A DNA stretch of 64,000 nt from Bacillus sp. USDA818B3_A (GTDB lineage Bacteria > Bacillota > Bacilli > Bacillales > Cytobacillaceae). The translations under genes and the position numbers were made by a program. This document shows, one piece after another, positions 59,431 to 64,000 of the stretch (within the stretch, counting starts at the first letter, position 1; each line of letters opens with the position of its first letter). Location of the stretch: positions 526,145 through 590,144 of the forward strand of contig NZ_JAABNN010000003.1 of assembly GCF_009928415.1 (NCBI RefSeq). Reading direction: 5' to 3'. The notes beneath the pieces are model-generated. The model ran no database searches. It was not told the DNA's origin and saw nothing but the letters and a program-made list of their open reading frames with translations.

Positions 59431-59967
59431 ATGGCTGAACAAAAGAAAATTTTGGGAGAGGAAAGAAGGTCGTACATTCTCCGACAGCTGAAAGACAGCT
59501 CTGAACCGCTCACAGGCAGTGAACTAGCAGCTAAAACCAATGTAAGCAGACAAGTAATTGTTGGGGATATGACCCTTCTCAAAGCGAAAAATGAACCGAT
59601 TATCGCCACAAGCCAAGGCTATATTTATTTAAAAACCAACACTGGGGCTCAAGTCTTTGAAAGAACCATCGCCTGCAAGCATTCGCCGGGAGATACCGAG
59701 AAAGAATTGAATTTACTTGTTGACCATGGTGTGCTTGTCAAAGATGTAAAAATTGAGCACTCCGTTTACGGTGATTTAACGGCTTCCATCATGGTATCCA
59801 ACCGCCGTGAAGTGAAGCAATTCATGGAAAATATAAAAAACTCGAAGGCATCCCTATTATCTGAACTAACGGGCGGCTTCCACCTTCATACGATTTCTGC
59901 TTCAAGTTCGCAAGTTTTAGACCAAGCGGAACAAGCCTTAAAGGCAGAAGGATTCATCATAGAATAA
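59431..59967 (+). CDS. nadR: NAD biosynthesis repressor NadR (YrxA/NiaR family)
   Basis: 178 residues. An N-terminal winged helix (RRSYILRQLKDSSEPLTGSELAAKTNVSRQVIVGDMTLLK) and a C-terminal 3H domain named for three conserved histidines, here in ACKHSPGDTEKEL, LVDHGV and GGFHLHTIS, which should bind nicotinate and a metal. It represses nadBCA and nadS-nadR. It is not related to enterobacterial NadR. Confidence 0.94.
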   Translation: MAEQKKILGEERRSYILRQLKDSSEPLTGSELAAKTNVSRQVIVGDMTLLKAKNEPIIATSQGYIYLKTNTGAQVFERTIACKHSPGDTEKELNLLVDHGVLVKDVKIEHSVYGDLTASIMVSNRREVKQFMENIKNSKASLLSELTGGFHLHTISASSSQVLDQAEQALKAEGFIIE

Positions 59968-59973
59968 AACGCA

Positions 59974-60010
59974 AGAGACCCGCGCAGAAAAGCACGGGTC
60001 TCTATTTTTT
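59974..60010. terminator. Terminator shared by nadR and pheA
   Basis: AGAGACCCG(C)GC and GC(A)CGGGTCTCT pair around AGAAAA, followed by ATTTTTT on the plus strand. On the minus strand the T-run is weak (TGCGTTTTATT). Confidence 0.8.
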
Positions 60011-60863
60011 AATCGAGATTTACCACTACAGATGGATAGCTTCCTAAGACTTTAACGCCACAGCCAAGGGCTTCAAGCTCGGCAATGGCGCCTGGAATCA
60101 ACACATCGTCAAGTTTCATTTCAAGATCAATGATAAAGAAGTAATTGCCTATCCCCGTTTTCATTGGTCTTGATTCAATTTTGGAAAGATTCAATTTTCT
60201 CCAGGCAAACGCCGACAATACCTGATGCAATGCCCCCGCCTGATCAGATGGCAGTGTAACCATTAGGGTCGTTTTATAATGGGAGGAACTGCTGATTTCC
60301 TCAAAATCTAAGCCCTGCTCGGATAATACGAAAAAGCTGGTATGGTTAAAATCAAAATCATGGATACTCTTTTGGACAATCGCCAGTCCATATTCTTTTG
60401 CTGCAAGTTCATTCGCAATCGCAGCTGCATTCATTCCGGGCTCTTCCATCACCATCTTAGCCGCTGCTGCTGTTGATGAGACACTTTCAATGGGTACACC
60501 TTTAAAATGGGTATGTAAAAATTTATGGCACTGTGCGATTGCATGGGAATGACTGTATACCTTGGAAACTTCCCGCCACTTATTCTGATTTTCAGGATGA
60601 ACCATCAAATGCTGTTTGATTGGCAGGGTAATTTCACCGACAATGGGAATATCAACAACATGTGTTAAATAATCTAGTGTAATGTTTACGGAACCTTCAA
60701 GGGCATTTTCAACCGGAACAACGGCCAGATCCACTTCTTTCGCAGCAAGGGCATCAATACTTTCCGGAATCGTCCGATATGGCTCATATTCAAGCCCTTG
60801 AAAAACCTTACTTACTGCTAATTCTGTAAATGTTGCTTTGGGTCCTAAATAACCAACCTTCAT
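60009..60863 (-). CDS. pheA: Prephenate dehydratase PheA
   Basis: 284 residues, monofunctional. Converts prephenate to phenylpyruvate. Catalytic domain over about 1-180 (GYLGPKATFTELA, VPVENALEGSVNITLDYL, and HTSFFVLSE at the usual TRF position, here T-S-F). The C-terminal ACT domain has GALHQVLSAFAWRKLNLSKIESRP for phenylalanine feedback. It lies downstream of pheB, 69 bp away. Confidence 0.96.
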   Translation of the reverse strand: MKVGYLGPKATFTELAVSKVFQGLEYEPYRTIPESIDALAAKEVDLAVVPVENALEGSVNITLDYLTHVVDIPIVGEITLPIKQHLMVHPENQNKWREVSKVYSHSHAIAQCHKFLHTHFKGVPIESVSSTAAAAKMVMEEPGMNAAAIANELAAKEYGLAIVQKSIHDFDFNHTSFFVLSEQGLDFEEISSSSHYKTTLMVTLPSDQAGALHQVLSAFAWRKLNLSKIESRPMKTGIGNYFFIIDLEMKLDDVLIPGAIAELEALGCGVKVLGSYPSVVVNLD

Positions 60864-60932
60864 GACTTTCTACACTCCCCTGTATTTTTAAAAAGGAAGG
60901 CCAAAGAGCAGGAGCTAACCAGACCTCGTCCG

Positions 60933-61382
60933 CTACACCCCTGTCCCCAGCACTTCCACTTTATCTACAAATTCAAGTTTTCTTAGTTCTGTAAGGAAAT
61001 CATCTAATTTAGTTGTAATATTCGAAGTATTTAATGACAATGTCACATTGGCCCTGCCCTGAAGCGGTATCGTTTGATGGATGGTCAGCAAATTACAGCC
61101 GGACCGAGCCACAACACTTAACAAGTTAGACAATGTTCCAGAGCGGTCTTCCAAGTGAAAGAAGAGGGAGATGATTTTCTCTTTCTGTATGGATGAAAAA
61201 GGAAAAACCGTATCCCTGTATTTATAAAAAGCACTTCTGCTCAAGTCCACTTTTAAAACCGCATCCGCAATCGATTCAGCTTTGCCTCTTTCAAGCATTT
61301 CTTTCACTTCAATGGTTTTTTTCATCGCTTCTGGCAAAACATCCTCACGGACCAAGTAAAACTTCTTATCCAAATTATCCAT
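60933..61382 (-). CDS. pheB: ACT-domain protein PheB
   Basis: 149 residues. [25 protein letters not shown] at the N-terminus, [18 protein letters not shown], then an ACT domain (from about 72, [29 protein letters not shown]). It was once called chorismate mutase; it is more likely a small amino-acid-binding regulator. ATG 61382 follows GAGGTAG by seven bases; the GTG at 61406 is not needed. Order obg-pheB-pheA is as in B. subtilis. Confidence 0.93.
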   Translation of the reverse strand: MDNLDKKFYLVREDVLPEAMKKTIEVKEMLERGKAESIADAVLKVDLSRSAFYKYRDTVFPFSSIQKEKIISLFFHLEDRSGTLSNLLSVVARSGCNLLTIHQTIPLQGRANVTLSLNTSNITTKLDDFLTELRKLEFVDKVEVLGTGV

Positions 61383-61412
61383 GCCAACTCTACCTCGATC
61401 TTTCACAGAAAA

Positions 61413-62702
61413 CTACTCAACAAATTCAAACTCGAAGTCCATTAACTTAACGATATCCCCATCTTTTGCTCCTCTTTGTCTAAGGGCATCATCTACTCCA
61501 AAACCGCGCAGCTGACGTGCGAAACGGCGCACGGATTCTTCTCTTGAAAAGTCTGTCATCTTAAACAATCTTTCTAACTTTTCACCCGAGAGGACATAGG
61601 AACCATCTGGATCTCTTGTAATCGTAAAGGCATCCGGATCGGCTTCATGTTTATATAATACACGATGGACGCCGGTAACCTCTTCTTCATAATCAAGCGG
61701 GAACTCCGGAGTTTCCTCAATCTTATCGGCAATCGCATATAATAAATCACGCAGTCCTTGTCTAGTAAGGGCTGAAATTGGGAAGATCGGATAATCCTCT
61801 TCTAACTGCTCTTTAAACATCTCCAAATGTTCTTCTGCATCCGGCATATCCATTTTATTGGCCACAATGATCTGCGGACGTTCGGTCAATCTAAGGTTAT
61901 AATCTTTTAACTCTTTGTTGATGGTTAGGTAATCCTCATATGGATCTCGTCCTTCGGTCGCTGCCATATCAATCACATGGACAATGACTCTTGTTCGTTC
62001 AATATGCCGCAAGAATTGATGACCCAGTCCTACCCCCTCACTAGCTCCTTCAATTAATCCAGGGAGATCGGCCATGACAAAGCTTCGGCCATCTTCTGTT
62101 TCTACCATTCCTAGGTTCGGAACAATCGTTGTAAAATGGTATTCAGCAATTTTAGGCTTTGCTGATGAAACAACGGATAGTAATGTCGATTTTCCTACAC
62201 TTGGGAAACCAACAAGACCCACATCAGCGAGCAGCTTTAATTCAAGGATAACATCACGCTCTTGTCCTGGCTCACCATTTTCCGCTATCTCGGGAGCAGG
62301 ATTTTGCGGGGTCGCAAAACGAGTGTTTCCGCGGCCGCCGCGGCCGCCTTTGGCAATAATCGCCCGTTGGCCGTGTTCCACTAAATCGGCAATAACCTCT
62401 TTTGTTTCGGCGTCAGTGACAACCGTTCCTGGCGGCACCTTGACAATCATATCCTGAGAGCCTCGGCCGTGCATCCCTTTGGACATGCCGTGTTCACCGC
62501 GCTCTGCTTTGAAATGACGCTTATAACGGAAATCCATTAAGGTACGAAGTCCTTCGTTTACTTCAAAAACAACATTGGCTCCTTTTCCGCCGTCCCCGCC
62601 AGCTGGACCACCATTTGGTACATATTTCTCACGGCGGAAGGCAACCATCCCGTTACCGCCGTCTCCGCCTTTAACATATATTTTGACTTGATCGACAAAC
62701 AT
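61413..62702 (-). CDS. obg: Essential GTPase Obg
   Basis: 429 residues. The N-terminal Gly-rich Obg fold (1-158: [22 protein letters not shown]), the G domain with P-loop GFPSVGKST at 165-173, DLPG (switch II) and NKMD (G4), then the C-terminal OCT domain. It acts in ribosome assembly, sporulation and the sigma-B stress response in B. subtilis. GGAGG lies ahead of the ATG. It follows spo0B, its classic partner in the spo0B-obg operon. Confidence 0.98.
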   Translation of the reverse strand: MFVDQVKIYVKGGDGGNGMVAFRREKYVPNGGPAGGDGGKGANVVFEVNEGLRTLMDFRYKRHFKAERGEHGMSKGMHGRGSQDMIVKVPPGTVVTDAETKEVIADLVEHGQRAIIAKGGRGGRGNTRFATPQNPAPEIAENGEPGQERDVILELKLLADVGLVGFPSVGKSTLLSVVSSAKPKIAEYHFTTIVPNLGMVETEDGRSFVMADLPGLIEGASEGVGLGHQFLRHIERTRVIVHVIDMAATEGRDPYEDYLTINKELKDYNLRLTERPQIIVANKMDMPDAEEHLEMFKEQLEEDYPIFPISALTRQGLRDLLYAIADKIEETPEFPLDYEEEVTGVHRVLYKHEADPDAFTITRDPDGSYVLSGEKLERLFKMTDFSREESVRRFARQLRGFGVDDALRQRGAKDGDIVKLMDFEFEFVE

Positions 62703-62749
62703 CTAATTCCTCCAGTCTTGCACAATGAATAAACTGATCGCAGTTCGTA

Positions 62750-63286
62750 TTATTCTTTTAGTATGGGCATAAATAGCTCTAGCGAGAGCTCCGTTTCTGA
62801 AAATTCCTTAATGATTAAATCAATCTTTTTTTCAGATAGGAAGTTCTCGATCAGTTCTCTGTTACTTATTATTCCGCTAAAATCAAAAAAGAAACGAATC
62901 CCGTCTGATTGCGGTTCAATGGTAATCGATAAATTATTTTCTTGAAAGGGCTCAATCGCTTGGTTCAAACTCCAAAAAAAGTTGTTCGTCCAATTCGTGA
63001 CAGCCAAATCATTAATTTTTGAGGACTCTGAATCAAACAGGACCTCATATTCCAACTTAAAAGAAGGATTCTCCCAGTTGGATTTTAACAGCAGCGCAGC
63101 AAATAAAGGCATATGTAAATTTGATAGTTTTGTTTCATGCTGGGCTTCAATCACAATCTCATCAATTACTTGTTTCACCCGGTCAATTCGATTTAAGTCC
63201 AGGTTCCCCTTAATTAGCTGCAGCTTGTTTAACCAATCATGCCGTGAGTGCCGGAGCACCTCAACAATATCCCATTCTTTCTCCAT
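62750..63286 (-). CDS. spo0B: Sporulation initiation phosphotransferase Spo0B
   Basis: 178 residues. Relays phosphate from Spo0F to Spo0A. The H-box LRHSRHDWLNKLQLIKGNL carries the phosphorylated histidine, which aligns to His16 here (second His of HSRHDW). The C-terminal half is a degenerate ATPase-like domain, as expected. ATG 63286 follows GGGAG by seven bases; upstream in-frame codons to 63349 are unlikely. It is shorter at the N-terminus than B. subtilis Spo0B (about 192 residues). Confidence 0.93.
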   Translation of the reverse strand: MEKEWDIVEVLRHSRHDWLNKLQLIKGNLDLNRIDRVKQVIDEIVIEAQHETKLSNLHMPLFAALLLKSNWENPSFKLEYEVLFDSESSKINDLAVTNWTNNFFWSLNQAIEPFQENNLSITIEPQSDGIRFFFDFSGIISNRELIENFLSEKKIDLIIKEFSETELSLELFMPILKE

Positions 63287-63441
63287 ATGTACACTCCCAC
63301 ATTTAAGTGTTGACACTGTTTGCTGTAAGTATATCAAAAAAACAAACATGAGTAGACTTTTTTCGCTAAGAAATGTTGATAAGAGGCAAAAATTACTATG
63401 AAGAGTCCCTGAAGTGGAAAGCGAGAGGTATCTTTTTCAAG

Positions 63442-63480
63442 ACAAAAAGAAAACTCTAACCAAACAGGTTAGAGTTTTCT
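63442..63480 (-). terminator. rpmA terminator
   Basis: AAAACTCTAACC and GGTTAGAGTTTT pair around TGTTT, followed by CTTTTTGTC on the minus strand. It separates the rplU-prp-rpmA operon from spo0B-obg. Confidence 0.9.
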
Positions 63481-63489
63481 AAGCAAACC

Positions 63490-64000
<511 letters not shown>

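Noticed and set aside
58351..59609. Several minus-strand frames across nadS and nadR
   Set aside because: They are shadows of clearly conserved plus-strand genes and lack SD sequences.

Overview
The window is chromosomal DNA from an endospore-forming member of the Bacillaceae. The evidence is the spore genes (spoVB, bofC, safA, a CoxA-like lipoprotein, spo0B), Gram-positive SD sequences (AGGAGG, GAGGTG), TTG and GTG starts, T-box leaders, and a gene order that follows the Bacillus subtilis yrrS-rpmA segment almost gene for gene. It is not B. subtilis itself. It carries an acidic LPXTA surface protein with a sortase, an extra ABC transporter, a kinase-like gene fused to the end of the safA unit, and families of intergenic hairpin repeats of a kind I associate with Neobacillus/Mesobacillus/Priestia-like genomes (genus is inference).

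Layout: (1) 1-6654, minus strand: yrrS (cut by the window edge), pbpI, greA, udk, and the trhP2-trhP1-trmR group that makes 5-methoxyuridine at tRNA wobble position 34. (2) 6655-6986: a gene-free gap with a truncated repeat and a structured palindromic element. (3) 6987-20936, minus: mltG, yrzB, ruvX, ireB, T-box-controlled alaS, yrrI, yrzQ, yrzR, yrrD, recD2, yrrB, a 0.5-kb tandem-repeat gap, then mnmA, yrvO and cymR (tRNA thiolation, cysteine desulfurase and cysteine regulator). (4) 21173-24644, plus: LPKTA surface protein, class D sortase, rarA. (5) 24699-31642, minus: an ABC-2 exporter, tcdA, 6S RNA, aspS, T-box-controlled hisS, yrzK. (6) yrvJ amidase (plus), then dtd, relA, apt, recJ, secDF and comN (minus), spoVB (plus), yrbG (minus), yrzE (plus), yajC, tgt, queA, ruvB, ruvA, bofC, coxA-like, the kinase-like gene and safA (minus). 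(7) NAD block: nadB-nadC-nadA (minus) divergent from nadS-nadR (plus). (8) pheA, pheB, obg, spo0B, rpmA and prp (cut by the window edge), minus.

Functional themes: many genes act on tRNA (trhP1, trhP2, trmR, alaS, mnmA with yrvO, tcdA, aspS, hisS, dtd, tgt, queA). Others handle recombination and repair (ruvX, recD2, rarA, recJ, ruvAB), the stringent response and purine salvage (relA, apt), protein export (secDF, yajC) and sporulation. Most operons are closed by clear intrinsic terminators.

Least explained are the non-coding parts: a roughly 130-bp repeat family whose copies show compensatory base changes in the stems, two arrays with strict 20-bp and 21-bp periods, a GC-rich hairpin element, a structured element upstream of trmR, and a greA terminator whose 3' arm contains the Shine-Dalgarno of pbpI.
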